A stretch of 64,000 nucleotides of DNA from CF-118 sp035934385 (lineage in GTDB: Bacteria > Chloroflexota > Dormibacteria > Dormibacterales > Dormibacteraceae). Positions 53,590 through 61,755 of the stretch are shown one piece after another. The stretch's first letter is position 1. The number at the start of each line of letters is the position of its first letter. The DNA lies in assembly GCA_035934385.1 (NCBI GenBank), contig DASYXY010000027.1:3506-67505 (forward strand), in the 5' to 3' direction. The position numbers were made by a program, and so were the translations under genes. Below the pieces are notes generated by a model. It was given only the letters and a program-made list of their open reading frames with translations, was not told the origin of the DNA and ran no database searches.

Positions 53590-56265
53590 GTGACACTTCC
53601 TAAGCTTCTCCGCACGGACCCGACCAACCACACCGCCACGGACGCCGCATCGCCGAGCATGACCCTCGGCGATGCCGCGCGCCTGCCGGTGGCTGCCGTC
53701 CTCACGCGGTTGGGGTCTTCTCCGGACGGGCTGAGCCCGGGAGAAGCCGCCCACCGGCTGCAAGCTCTGGGCCCGAACGCCATCCGCACTCACGACGTGC
53801 GCGCCCTTGCCATCCTCGCCCGGCAGCTGCGCAATCCGTTGCTCATCCTGCTGGCGGCGGCGACGCTGATCGCGTTGGGCGTCGGCGAGCGTACGGACGC
53901 GATCATCATCCTCACGATCGTCGCCCTGAGCGTGGGCCTCGGCTTCTTCAACGAGTACCGCTCGGAGCGCGTGGTCGAGGCGCTGCACGCGAAGATCCGC
54001 CACCACTCGCTGGTGAGGCGCGGAGGCCAGGAGATGACCGTCGACGTGATCGAGCTCGTGCCCGGCGACGTGGTGCTGCTGCGAACTGGCGACCTCGTCC
54101 CCGCGGACATGAGGCTCATGGAGGCGCACGAGCTCGAGTTCGACCAGGCGGTGCTCACCGGCGAGCCCATGCCGAAAACAAAGACAGCCGACCCCGAGAC
54201 GGACACTGACGCCGGTGCGCTGGGGCTGCGTTGCGCCGCGTACATGGGCACGACGGTGCGGGGTGGTGCGGGCGCCGGCGTTGTCGTGGCCACCGGCTCC
54301 GCCACCGAGTTCGGCAAGATCGCCGTGCGGCTCGGCGACCGCCAGCCAGAGACGGTCTTTCAGCGCGGGCTGCGGAGCTTCTCGCTGCTGCTCGTTCGTG
54401 TGACGGCCGTTCTCGCGGGCGGGATCTTCATCGTCAACTCGCTGCTCGGCCGGCCGCTCCTCGAGTCCGCGCTGTTCTCGCTCGCGATCGCGATAGGGCT
54501 CACGCCGCAGCTCCTTCCCGCGATCGTCACCGTCAGCCTCTCGTCGGGGGCTCGCGCGCTCGCGCGCAAACGCGTGGTTGTGAAACGACTGATCAGCATC
54601 GAGGACCTCGGCAACATCGAGATCCTCTTCACCGACAAGACCGGAACCCTGACCGAAGGAAGCATCAGCTTTCGCGAGGCGATGGATCCCGACGGCAAGC
54701 ACAGCGACCAGGTGCTCGCCCTCGGCCGTATGTGCGCCGCCGGCAGCGCTTCGGATGCTTCGGCTTCCGGCAACGCCCTCGACCAGGCGCTTCTCGCGGG
54801 TGGGGGCCCGCCGGCGGGACAGCAGTGCCTGGCCCAGCTGCCGTTCGACCACGAGCGCCGCCTGATGTCGGCCCTGGTCGAGGGCGGCGACGGCACCCGA
54901 ATGCTCATCACCAAAGGGGCGCCGGAGTCGGTGCTCGCGCGGCTCGCGTCGGTGCCTCCGAACGCGCAGGCGACGCTCGACCGCGAATTCGCAGCCGGCG
55001 CGCGGGTTGTGGCCGTGGCCACGCGGGTGTGGACGGCGGGCGGTTCGTGCACGATCGCGGACGAGCGCGACCTCCAACTGGCGGGATTCCTGAGCTTCGT
55101 CGACGCCATCAAGCCCGACGCGGCAGCTTCGCTCGACCAGCTCAAGCGCCTCGGCGTCGTGGTCAAGGTCGTCACCGGCGACAACCCGGTGGTGGCGCAG
55201 ACCGTGTGCCGCTCGCTGGGCGTCGATTACGGCGAGGTCATCACCGGCGCCGAGCTCGAGCGCCTGAACGACAGCGATCTGGAGGAGCGCCTGGCGCGCA
55301 CAGGCATCTTCGCGCGCGTGTCGCCAGAGCAGAAGTCGCGCATCATCGCCGCACAGCGAAGGCTCGGCAAGGACGTCGGCTTCATGGGCGACGGCGTCAA
55401 CGACGCGGTCGCGCTGCGCGACGCGGACGTCGGCATATCGGTCGAGTCAGGCAGCGAGGTCGCGAAAGACGCGGCCGACATCGTCTTGCTGGACAAGGAC
55501 CTCGGCGTTCTGGCGGGCGGTGTGCTCGAGGGCCGCCGCATCTTCACGAACACGATGAAGTACGTGCTGATGGGCACGTCGTCGAACTTCGGCAACATGT
55601 TCAGCGCCGCCGGCGGATCGCTGCTCCTGAACTTTCTGCCGATGACTCCGACGCAGATCTTGCTCAACAACCTGCTCTACGACGCAGGCGAGATGACAAT
55701 CCCAACCGACAACGCCGACGTCGAGATGCTGGCTCGGCCCGCCCAGTGGGACATCAGGCTGATCCGCCGATTCATGATCCTGTTCGGGCCGATCAGCTCG
55801 CTGTTCGACTTCGCCACCTTCGGCGTGATGCTCTTCGTCTTTCACGCGACCGGCAGCCTGTTCCAGACCGCCTGGTTCGTCGAATCTCTCTGCACGCAGG
55901 CCCTCGTGATCTTCGCCATCCGCACGCGGCGCGTCCCCTTCTTCCGCAGCAGGCCGAGCCTGGCCCTGGCGCTGGGCACGCTCGGATCGGTGGCGGTTGG
56001 GGTCGCGCTGCCATTCAGCCCGTTGGCCGCGTGGTTCGGCTTCACGGCGCCACCGCTTTCACTGCTGGCCATCCTCGCGGGGATGGTCATCGTCTACATC
56101 TCGCTGGTCGAGCTTGGCAAGACCTTCTTCTTCAACCGCCAGCCGGCGCTGCCGCGCCACCCGATCGGCGGTTGGAGGCTCGCGCCGGCGCTGCGCAGCG
56201 TGGAGCGCCACGCCTCCCGCTGGAGCAGTGGCCGGCCGCCGAGGTTCAGAGCGGCGCGACCGTAA
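53590..56265 (+). CDS. mgtA: P-type ATPase, MgtA (P3B) type
   Basis: An 891-residue cation ATPase. Motifs: VLTGEPMPK (actuator), phosphorylation site FTDKTGTLT, MGDGVNDAVALRDADVGISV and the M4 stretch GLTPQLLPAIVTVSLSSGA, which with VVVKRLISIEDLGNIEILF marks the magnesium-importing P3B group; the C-terminal SSNFGNMFSAAGGSLLLNFL and NNLLYDAGEMTIPTD segments agree. It imports magnesium (or nickel) at the cost of ATP. GTG 53590 gives a start 18 bases from the divergent kinase gene; ATG 53659 is an alternative. No riboswitch-like leader is possible in so short a gap. Confidence 0.88.
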   Translation: MTLPKLLRTDPTNHTATDAASPSMTLGDAARLPVAAVLTRLGSSPDGLSPGEAAHRLQALGPNAIRTHDVRALAILARQLRNPLLILLAAATLIALGVGERTDAIIILTIVALSVGLGFFNEYRSERVVEALHAKIRHHSLVRRGGQEMTVDVIELVPGDVVLLRTGDLVPADMRLMEAHELEFDQAVLTGEPMPKTKTADPETDTDAGALGLRCAAYMGTTVRGGAGAGVVVATGSATEFGKIAVRLGDRQPETVFQRGLRSFSLLLVRVTAVLAGGIFIVNSLLGRPLLESALFSLAIAIGLTPQLLPAIVTVSLSSGARALARKRVVVKRLISIEDLGNIEILFTDKTGTLTEGSISFREAMDPDGKHSDQVLALGRMCAAGSASDASASGNALDQALLAGGGPPAGQQCLAQLPFDHERRLMSALVEGGDGTRMLITKGAPESVLARLASVPPNAQATLDREFAAGARVVAVATRVWTAGGSCTIADERDLQLAGFLSFVDAIKPDAAASLDQLKRLGVVVKVVTGDNPVVAQTVCRSLGVDYGEVITGAELERLNDSDLEERLARTGIFARVSPEQKSRIIAAQRRLGKDVGFMGDGVNDAVALRDADVGISVESGSEVAKDAADIVLLDKDLGVLAGGVLEGRRIFTNTMKYVLMGTSSNFGNMFSAAGGSLLLNFLPMTPTQILLNNLLYDAGEMTIPTDNADVEMLARPAQWDIRLIRRFMILFGPISSLFDFATFGVMLFVFHATGSLFQTAWFVESLCTQALVIFAIRTRRVPFFRSRPSLALALGTLGSVAVGVALPFSPLAAWFGFTAPPLSLLAILAGMVIVYISLVELGKTFFFNRQPALPRHPIGGWRLAPALRSVERHASRWSSGRPPRFRAARP

Positions 56266-56271
56266 CTCCGA

Positions 56272-57018
56272 TTAACCGCGCGTGAAGCTGAGCTGCGCCT
56301 CGATCGTCACGGCCGGCTGCACCGTGGTGAAGCCGATCGACGGCGGCTGCACGCCGAAGTCGGTCATGTTGGTCTGGATGCTCGCCACCACCTGCGGCAC
56401 ACCGCCCGTGACCCGTAGCTGGACGGAGACGGTGACAGCCTTCGTGACTCCATGGACGGTCAGGTTGCCTGCCACCGAGAAGCTGACCGTCTGGCCGCTC
56501 TCGGCGCCGCTCGGGATCGCGACCGGCTGAAGCTGCAGCGTGGCTGTGGGGAACTGGCCGACTTCAAGGGACTGCTGGACGATGCGGTCGCGATTGGTCA
56601 CGTTGTAGCCGGCAACCGAGTCGATGCTCGCGAGACCGGTGAGGTCGACGTTGATCGTGCCGCCGGCCAGCTGGTACCCCGCGCCTGACTGGGTGATGGT
56701 GAGCTGGCCCGTGACGGCGCTCGTCCGCGCCACCGCCTCATGAGTCGAGGTCTGGCCGACGAACTGCTCCTTGACGCGATAGCCCGCCAGCGATCCGGAG
56801 GCCACCTGCCATGTCCCCGCGAAGCCGGTGGTGGTCGTGGAGGTGGCGGAGGGCGACGGCGAGGCGGCTGCGGAGGGCGTGGGCGAAGGCGATGCGAATG
56901 ACAGCGCCGGCGGGCTCGTGCGCAGGCCGGAGAAGAAATAGACGTAACCCGCGGCGCCGCCGCCGAGCACGGTGAGAACGGCGATCGCAACGATCGGGAT
57001 CACCAGTCTGCGTGGCAT
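56272..57018 (-). CDS. YceI-like secreted protein with N-terminal anchor
   Basis: A 248-residue protein from ATG 57018 (ATG 57027 also possible). One membrane helix near the N terminus (LVIPIVAIAVLTVLGGGAAG) is followed by a Ser/Pro/Thr-rich linker and a YceI domain: GTWQVASGSLAGYRVKEQF, TGQLTITQSGAGYQL, NRDRIVQQSLEVGQFPTATL and VAGNLTVHGVTKAVTV. YceI proteins form a lipocalin-like barrel that binds polyisoprenoids and are often linked to respiratory quinones. It is convergent with the ATPase gene, 6 bases away. Ligand inferred from the family only. Confidence 0.87.
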   Translation of the reverse strand: MPRRLVIPIVAIAVLTVLGGGAAGYVYFFSGLRTSPPALSFASPSPTPSAAASPSPSATSTTTTGFAGTWQVASGSLAGYRVKEQFVGQTSTHEAVARTSAVTGQLTITQSGAGYQLAGGTINVDLTGLASIDSVAGYNVTNRDRIVQQSLEVGQFPTATLQLQPVAIPSGAESGQTVSFSVAGNLTVHGVTKAVTVSVQLRVTGGVPQVVASIQTNMTDFGVQPPSIGFTTVQPAVTIEAQLSFTRG

Positions 57019-57123
57019 GACCAGCATGGTGAACCCGCGGCCTGGTAGTCCGCTGTGCGGCGGCTGAGAGAAGGCTGGGAGCAAGCCGGCCGCCGCAGGA
57101 CGCAATCGCGGAACATCTGTGAA

Positions 57124-57747
57124 GTGCGCATCCTTGCGATCGCCGACGAGGTGGCCGACTCGCTCTACGGCGACACGCTGAAGGAGCTGCGGCCGCAGCT
57201 GATCCTCGCTGCGGGCGATCTACCCTTCGACTACCTCGAGAACCTCGTCAGCCGCACGGACGTGCCGCTGCTCTACGTGCCGGGCAACCACGACCCTCAG
57301 CTCAAGCTCGGCGATTCTACGTTCGAGGGACTGTCCGCGAAGTTCGACGGCAGCGGACCACCTGGTTGCATCAACGTGGATGGGCGGATCGAAGAGGCAT
57401 CCGGGATTCGGATCGCGGGCCTCGGTGGATCGAGCCGCTACAACCAGGGGCCGAACCAGTACACGCAGCGCCAGATGCGCTGGCGCGCTCGCAGGCTGAG
57501 ATGGCGCGCGCGGTTGCGCCGGGCCCGAATCGACATCCTGCTGACGCACGCTCCACCGGCGGGACTCGGAGACGCGACCGACCCCGCGCACACCGGCTTC
57601 GACGCGTTCAACCGGCTCGATCTGGAGCTCAAGCCTCGGATGCACGTTCATGGGCACGTACGCAATTACGGGCCGAAGAGCGGTGACCTGCGCCTGGGCG
57701 AGACCACGATCATCAACGCGATCCCGTACCGCGTTCTCGAGCTCTAG
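57124..57747 (+). CDS. Metallophosphoesterase-like protein
   Basis: A 207-residue calcineurin-fold protein starting at GTG 57124 (VRILAIADE). Motifs AAGDLPFDYL, VPGNHDPQ, LLTHAPPAG and VHGHVRNYG supply most metal ligands. The first motif, usually DxH, reads ADEVADS, so the first His ligand is replaced and one metal site may be weakened. Substrate could be a nucleotide, phospholipid or phosphoprotein. It overlaps the convergent thioesterase gene by 4 bases. Upstream gap of about 100 bases to the YceI gene shows no clear promoter. Confidence 0.8.
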   Translation: MRILAIADEVADSLYGDTLKELRPQLILAAGDLPFDYLENLVSRTDVPLLYVPGNHDPQLKLGDSTFEGLSAKFDGSGPPGCINVDGRIEEASGIRIAGLGGSSRYNQGPNQYTQRQMRWRARRLRWRARLRRARIDILLTHAPPAGLGDATDPAHTGFDAFNRLDLELKPRMHVHGHVRNYGPKSGDLRLGETTIINAIPYRVLEL

Positions 57748-58106
57748 CGCAGCACCGCCTGCGTTTGCGTGACCTGGGCCACGCGCTTGCCGGCGCCGTC
57801 GTAGAGGTCGGTCTGGACGACGATGGTCGTGCGGCCAACGTGCAGCGGCCTCGCGACCGCCTCGACCGCGCCCTCGCGCACTGCTCGGAAGAAGTTCGTC
57901 TTGGATTCGATGGTGCTGGTCGACGCTCCGTCGGGCAGGTTGAGAAACGCGCACAGTGCGCCGGCGGTGTCGGCCAGGGTCATCAACGCACCTCCGTGGA
58001 GAACGCCGCCCGACGTACACAGGCGCTCGGCCCACGCGAGCCGCGCGCGCACCTCGTTGCGATCGGCGGCGTCGACCTCGATGCCCAGGTCCCGCGCGAA
58101 GGGCAT
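57744..58106 (-). CDS. PaaI-type hotdog thioesterase
   Basis: A 120-residue hotdog protein: PFARDLGIEVDAADRNEV, the active-site helix region GGVLHGGALMTLADTAGALC (HGG with the usual Asp) and TNFFRAVREG. Such enzymes cleave acyl-CoA, often phenylacetyl- or hydroxybenzoyl-CoA. ATG 58106 lacks a ribosome-binding site; translation may begin a few codons upstream (LDSLIDTMPF) or be coupled to psuG, which ends 9 bases before it. Context with pseudouridine genes gives no clear link. Confidence 0.85.
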   Translation of the reverse strand: MPFARDLGIEVDAADRNEVRARLAWAERLCTSGGVLHGGALMTLADTAGALCAFLNLPDGASTSTIESKTNFFRAVREGAVEAVARPLHVGRTTIVVQTDLYDGAGKRVAQVTQTQAVLR

Positions 58107-58114
58107 CGTGTCGA

Positions 58115-59011
58115 TCAGCGAGTCCAGGGTCGTGACTCCTCCGGGTAGGCGCGCGCCACGCGCGCGGCGATTCGCGCGTTGTTGGTCACGACCTGGACGT
58201 TGAGGTCGAGCGAGCGTCCCTCCGACAGCTCGGCCACCATCGCCAGCAGGCGCGGCGTCACGCCCGCGCCTTCGACATCACCGGCTCGCGCAATCGCTTT
58301 CGAGACGAGCTCGTCGGCGCCTTCGAGCTCCGCAGGCGGGGGCACGGCGACCACGATTCCACGCGAGCCGGTTGACCACGAGGCGGCCAGCACACGCGCC
58401 GCTTCGGCCGCGCCGCCAACTCGCACAGAGACGGGATGACCGCTACGCGCGAGGTAGAAGGCCGGCACCTCGTTGCAGCCGAAACCAAGCACCGGGACCG
58501 CGAGGGTCTCGAGCCGCTCGAGCGTGAGGCCGATGTCGAGGATGATCTTCGGTCCCGCGCAGAACACGGCGACCGGAGTCGTCGCGAGCTCCTGAAGGTC
58601 GGCCGACTCATCCTCGGGATGGCCGCGATGCACGCCACCGATCCCTCCGGTGGCCATGAACCTGATGCCCGCCATGGCCGAGGCTCGCATCGTGGCCGCG
58701 ACCGTCGTCGCCCCGGCCTTCTGATGCACCAGCGCCGAACCGAGGTCGCGCGACGACACCTTCTCGGAGCCGGCCGCGATGCGCTCGATCTCTGATTTCG
58801 TCAGGCCGATCCTCACGCGCCCGTCGAGAACACCGACGGTTGCGGGCACCGCGCCTTCGTCGCGGATCGCCGACTCACAGCCAAACGCAGCCTCGAGGTT
58901 GTGCGGAGACGGCAGCCCCTGACCCACGATCGAGGTCTCGAGCGCGACGACCGGCCGTCCGCGTTCGAGGGCCTCGGCGACCTCTGTGGAAACCTGCAGG
59001 AGCTCGCTCAT
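58115..59011 (-). CDS. psuG: Pseudouridine-5'-phosphate glycosidase
   Basis: A 298-residue PsuG starting at ATG 59011, overlapping the kinase stop as ATGA. Characteristic stretches are PVVALETSIVGQGLPSPHN, RIGLTKSEIERIA, VSSRDLGSALVHQKAGATTV with the Schiff-base Lys, FMATGGIGGVHRGH and NNARIAARVA. It splits pseudouridine 5'-phosphate into uracil and ribose 5-phosphate. The preceding PfkB kinase provides the phosphorylated substrate. Uracil produced here could join the nucleobase metabolism encoded at 31-45 kb, although no uracil degradation genes are visible. Confidence 0.93.
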   Translation of the reverse strand: MSELLQVSTEVAEALERGRPVVALETSIVGQGLPSPHNLEAAFGCESAIRDEGAVPATVGVLDGRVRIGLTKSEIERIAAGSEKVSSRDLGSALVHQKAGATTVAATMRASAMAGIRFMATGGIGGVHRGHPEDESADLQELATTPVAVFCAGPKIILDIGLTLERLETLAVPVLGFGCNEVPAFYLARSGHPVSVRVGGAAEAARVLAASWSTGSRGIVVAVPPPAELEGADELVSKAIARAGDVEGAGVTPRLLAMVAELSEGRSLDLNVQVVTNNARIAARVARAYPEESRPWTR

Positions 59012-59850
59012 GCTGGGCGCGCCCCGACCTTCGCAACCGCGGCGGCCGCCACCCTCACCGCGCGCTCGCCCGCGCGCAGTGGGCTCTCGCCGGCGACCAT
59101 CGCGATGCAGAACGCGGCTGCAAACGCGTCTCCCGCTCCAGTGGGATCGACCACTTCGGCCGCGGGCGAGGCGATGCGCCTCCCGCACACCATGCACCCG
59201 GCCGCGCCGAGCTTGATGGCGGTCACGGGGGCGAGGCTGTCCAGTGCAACCGGCATCGCGTCCGACTCCGCGGCGGTGGCAAACAGTACATCGGGCTTGA
59301 TCCGCGACAGCTCCGACATCATCCGCGCCGGTCCGTAGTCAATCAGTCCAGCGACCGATGACAGGTCGACCGACACCCGACCCTGACCGAGGCGGACCAT
59401 CTCGACCGCCGTGCGCGCGGCGGTCGCCAGAGGTTCCGCGAACAGCGAGTACGCGGGAACGTGGAGCATGTCCACGCCGGCGAACCACTCGGGCTGCAGG
59501 TCATCGCGCCGCAGCCCGACGCTCGCCCCGCGCTGCGTGGCCATGGTTCGCTCACCACCAGGTCCGATGAGGACGGCGATGGCGCCCGTCGGCTCGGCCG
59601 CACGCACCGCATGCACCTCGACGCCGTCCAACTCGAGCTCCGCCACCAGGCGGCGGCCTGCGTCGTCGTCGCCCACGCGCGTGACCAGGCGCGATCGCTC
59701 ACCGAGCGACGCAACCCACGCGCAGAAGTTCGCGGCCTGGCCGCCACCACCGACGCGAATCGACGCAGGCGTGTCGTCGTTGGTACGAAGGTCACCATGG
59801 GGTGCGATCGTGATGTCCAGAACGAGATCACCAATCGCCGCCAGCAGCAT
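59008..59850 (-). CDS. psuK: PfkB-family kinase, probable pseudouridine kinase
   Basis: A 280-residue sugar/nucleoside kinase. GDLVLDITIAPHG is the N-terminal strand, RVGGGGQAANFCAWVASLG the first PfkB signature and VDPTGAGDAFAAAF the second, with the catalytic Asp. It would phosphorylate pseudouridine for the coupled psuG. The ATG at 59850 lies directly after TATCCT plus six bases, the leaderless spacing, so psuK-psuG probably form one leaderless operon. Ribokinase or adenosine kinase activity cannot be ruled out from motifs alone. Confidence 0.85.
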   Translation of the reverse strand: MLLAAIGDLVLDITIAPHGDLRTNDDTPASIRVGGGGQAANFCAWVASLGERSRLVTRVGDDDAGRRLVAELELDGVEVHAVRAAEPTGAIAVLIGPGGERTMATQRGASVGLRRDDLQPEWFAGVDMLHVPAYSLFAEPLATAARTAVEMVRLGQGRVSVDLSSVAGLIDYGPARMMSELSRIKPDVLFATAAESDAMPVALDSLAPVTAIKLGAAGCMVCGRRIASPAAEVVDPTGAGDAFAAAFCIAMVAGESPLRAGERAVRVAAAAVAKVGARPA

Positions 59851-59856
59851 TTCACG

Positions 59857-59862
59857 AGGATA
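59857..59862 (-). promoter_or_regulatory. -10 element (TATCCT) of psuK, leaderless spacing
   Basis: Read on the minus strand, TATCCT is followed by six bases and then the psuK ATG at 59850, so transcription probably begins at the start codon. A -35 is not clear. Confidence 0.45.
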
Positions 59863-59901
59863 GCCGCGCGAGTTCCTGATGAAATCCTGAGCTGGGCCTG
59901 A

Positions 59902-59907
59902 TCTAAT
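59902..59907 (+). promoter_or_regulatory. -10 element (TCTAAT) of the ftsE-ftsX fusion gene
   Basis: TCTAAT matches the consensus at five of six positions and ends 7 bases before the TTG at 59914, which supports a leaderless TTG start. The divergent psuK promoter lies 40 bases to the left. Confidence 0.45.
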
Positions 59908-59913
59908 CTCTCG

Positions 59914-61755
59914 TTGACAAGGGTGGGGACCCGAACGCCAGCCGGTGCCGCTCCGCGCGCCTCCCGGAAGGTGGCGACGATTCGTCGCCAAACTGGGGAA
60001 TCGACGCCTGCAAAAGAGCCGCTCATCAAGCTCAGCGCGGTCAGGAAGCTCTTCGGCAAGCGCGCGGTGATCGACAAGCTCGACCTCACCGTCGCCCCGG
60101 GCGAGCTCGTCGAGGTGATCGGCCCGAGCGGAGTGGGGAAGACCACGCTGCTCCGGCTGCTGCACGGCCAGCTGCGGCCGAGCGAAGGCGAGGTCTGGGT
60201 CGAGGGCCGCGCGCTGCACAGGTGGTGGCGCCGCGACCTCGACCGCATTCGGCGCGACGTCTCGTTCCTGTTCCAGGAGCAGCGCCTGCTAGGCCGCCTG
60301 ACCGCTATCGAAAACGTCGAGCTGGGGCTGATGGTCAACGAGCCCGCAACTCCCTATCGCGAGATCCGCCGGCGGGCGGCAGGTGCGCTCGACGCGCTCG
60401 GTGTGGGCCACCGCCGTGACGCCTACCCGCACCAGCTTTCGGCCGGCGAGCGGCAGCGAGTCGCCGTGGCGCGGGCGCTTGTGGGCCGGCCGCGCGTGCT
60501 GCTCGCGGACGAGCCGTTCACCGCTATCGACAGGGATAACGCGCAGGTCGTCGCGCGCATGCTCGAGGAGGCCGCCGCGCAAGGCACGGCAGTGGTCGTC
60601 GCGACGCATCAGCCGAGCGGGCGAGCCGCGCGCGTGGTCCGCCTGCCCGAGGGCGTGGTGGCCGACGGCAACCATCGGCCGGCGCCCGCCAACGGCTCGC
60701 GCGCAGCCAGGCTTGGGTGGCGCCGGCTCATTGAGGCAAACGGCCACACGAACGGTCACCCGAACGGCCACTCGAACGGGAAGGCAGGCACCAACGGGCA
60801 CCAGAACGGCGCGACCCCCCACTCGCGCCCCACGGTTGTTCCGCGGTGGAAGCGCTACACGGCGCTGGCGGCGAACAGCTTCCGACTGGTCGTGCTCGGG
60901 GGCCTGCGCAGCTGGAGGCGCGACCTGCGGTTCAACGCGCCGGCGGTGCAAACGCTGGCCATGGTGCTTCTGCTGTGCGGCCTGCTTGCACTCGTTGGCA
61001 TCTCGATCGGGCGCGCCGCCGCCACCGCCGAGGTGCAAGCCTCGACCATCCGCGTCTATCTCGCCGAGAACGCCACGGACGACCAGATCGCAGCGCTCAA
61101 GGACAGGTTCATGGCGGATCCGCGTGTCGCCTCCGTGCGCCAGGTGAGCGCCGCGGAGGCCCTGCGGGAGGCGAACAGCAGGCCCGGGCTGGGCAGCCTG
61201 GCGGGCCTGAGCGACACCAACCCGTTTCCGGCCAGCCTTGACGTCCGTGTGAAGCTCGTCACCGAGGTCAGCGCCGTCGCGCAGATCGCATCCGGAGACC
61301 CGGCCGTCGATCCCTCATATCCGACCTCGTACGACCCCGACGTGTACGGCCGGCTGCGCAGCATTGCGATCGGCGTCGGCCTGGTCGGAGGTGTGCTGCT
61401 GCTGCTGTTCGCGTTCATTGCGTATGCGGTCACCGCAAACTCGATGCGCGCGGTGGCGGCCGCGCGGCGGGAAGAGGTGACGACGTTGCGGCTTCTCGGC
61501 GCGCGCCACTGGATGCTTCGCGACCCGTTTGTGATCGAAGGGCTGATGACCGGAGCGATTGCAGGGCTCATCGCCGGCGCGCTGGTCGCCGCGGCCTACC
61601 TGCTGGCGCTGCGTTTTACAGACGCGACCTATGTGCAGCTGCTGCCTGGGGTCGGTCTGACCACCACGCGCTTCGTGATCGCGGGCGTCGTGATCGCCGG
61701 CATGGTGGTGGGAGTCGCCACTTCCATTCTCAGCTTCCGGCGCGTGCGGGCATGA
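59914..61755 (+). CDS. FtsE-FtsX fusion protein (cell-division ABC transporter)
   Basis: A 613-residue single chain. Residues about 35-255 are FtsE: Walker A GPSGVGKTT, Q-loop FLFQEQRLLG, signature LSAGERQRVAVARAL, Walker B VLLADEPFTAID, switch His in VVATHQ. A linker of Asn-Gly-His repeats (about 276-299) leads to FtsX (about 315-613): one helix (VLLLCGLLALVGISIG), an extracellular domain with IRVYLAENATDDQIAALKD, and three C-terminal helices flanking RREEVTTLRLLGARHWML. FtsEX normally is two proteins. It activates peptidoglycan hydrolases during division, and a coiled-coil M23 peptidase gene overlaps its end as ATGA. TTG 59914 fits a leaderless start; a later start would only shorten the Arg-rich N-terminal tail. 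The frame is open throughout. Confidence 0.9.
   Translation: MTRVGTRTPAGAAPRASRKVATIRRQTGESTPAKEPLIKLSAVRKLFGKRAVIDKLDLTVAPGELVEVIGPSGVGKTTLLRLLHGQLRPSEGEVWVEGRALHRWWRRDLDRIRRDVSFLFQEQRLLGRLTAIENVELGLMVNEPATPYREIRRRAAGALDALGVGHRRDAYPHQLSAGERQRVAVARALVGRPRVLLADEPFTAIDRDNAQVVARMLEEAAAQGTAVVVATHQPSGRAARVVRLPEGVVADGNHRPAPANGSRAARLGWRRLIEANGHTNGHPNGHSNGKAGTNGHQNGATPHSRPTVVPRWKRYTALAANSFRLVVLGGLRSWRRDLRFNAPAVQTLAMVLLLCGLLALVGISIGRAAATAEVQASTIRVYLAENATDDQIAALKDRFMADPRVASVRQVSAAEALREANSRPGLGSLAGLSDTNPFPASLDVRVKLVTEVSAVAQIASGDPAVDPSYPTSYDPDVYGRLRSIAIGVGLVGGVLLLLFAFIAYAVTANSMRAVAAARREEVTTLRLLGARHWMLRDPFVIEGLMTGAIAGLIAGALVAAAYLLALRFTDATYVQLLPGVGLTTTRFVIAGVVIAGMVVGVATSILSFRRVRA
60739..60810 (+). repeat. 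12-bp tandem repeats encoding Asn-Gly-His linker
   Basis: Three head-to-tail 12-base units (AACGGCCACACG, AACGGTCACCCG, AACGGCCACTCG) at 60739-60774 are followed by two degenerate AACGG units up to 60810. They encode NGHT, NGHP, NGHS and related units in the linker of the FtsE-FtsX fusion. Repeat number is likely to vary between strains. Confidence 0.85.

Noticed and set aside
53572..55077. Long open frame on the minus strand continuing upstream of the GAF kinase gene
   Set aside because: It runs antisense through the MgtA-type ATPase, which has full family motifs; the extension is Arg/His/Gly-rich with no domain and is a high-GC artefact.
59914..59919. TTGACA as a -35 box inside the start of the FtsE-FtsX fusion gene
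   Set aside because: No -10 hexamer lies at the proper distance downstream, while TCTAAT upstream fits a start at this TTG.
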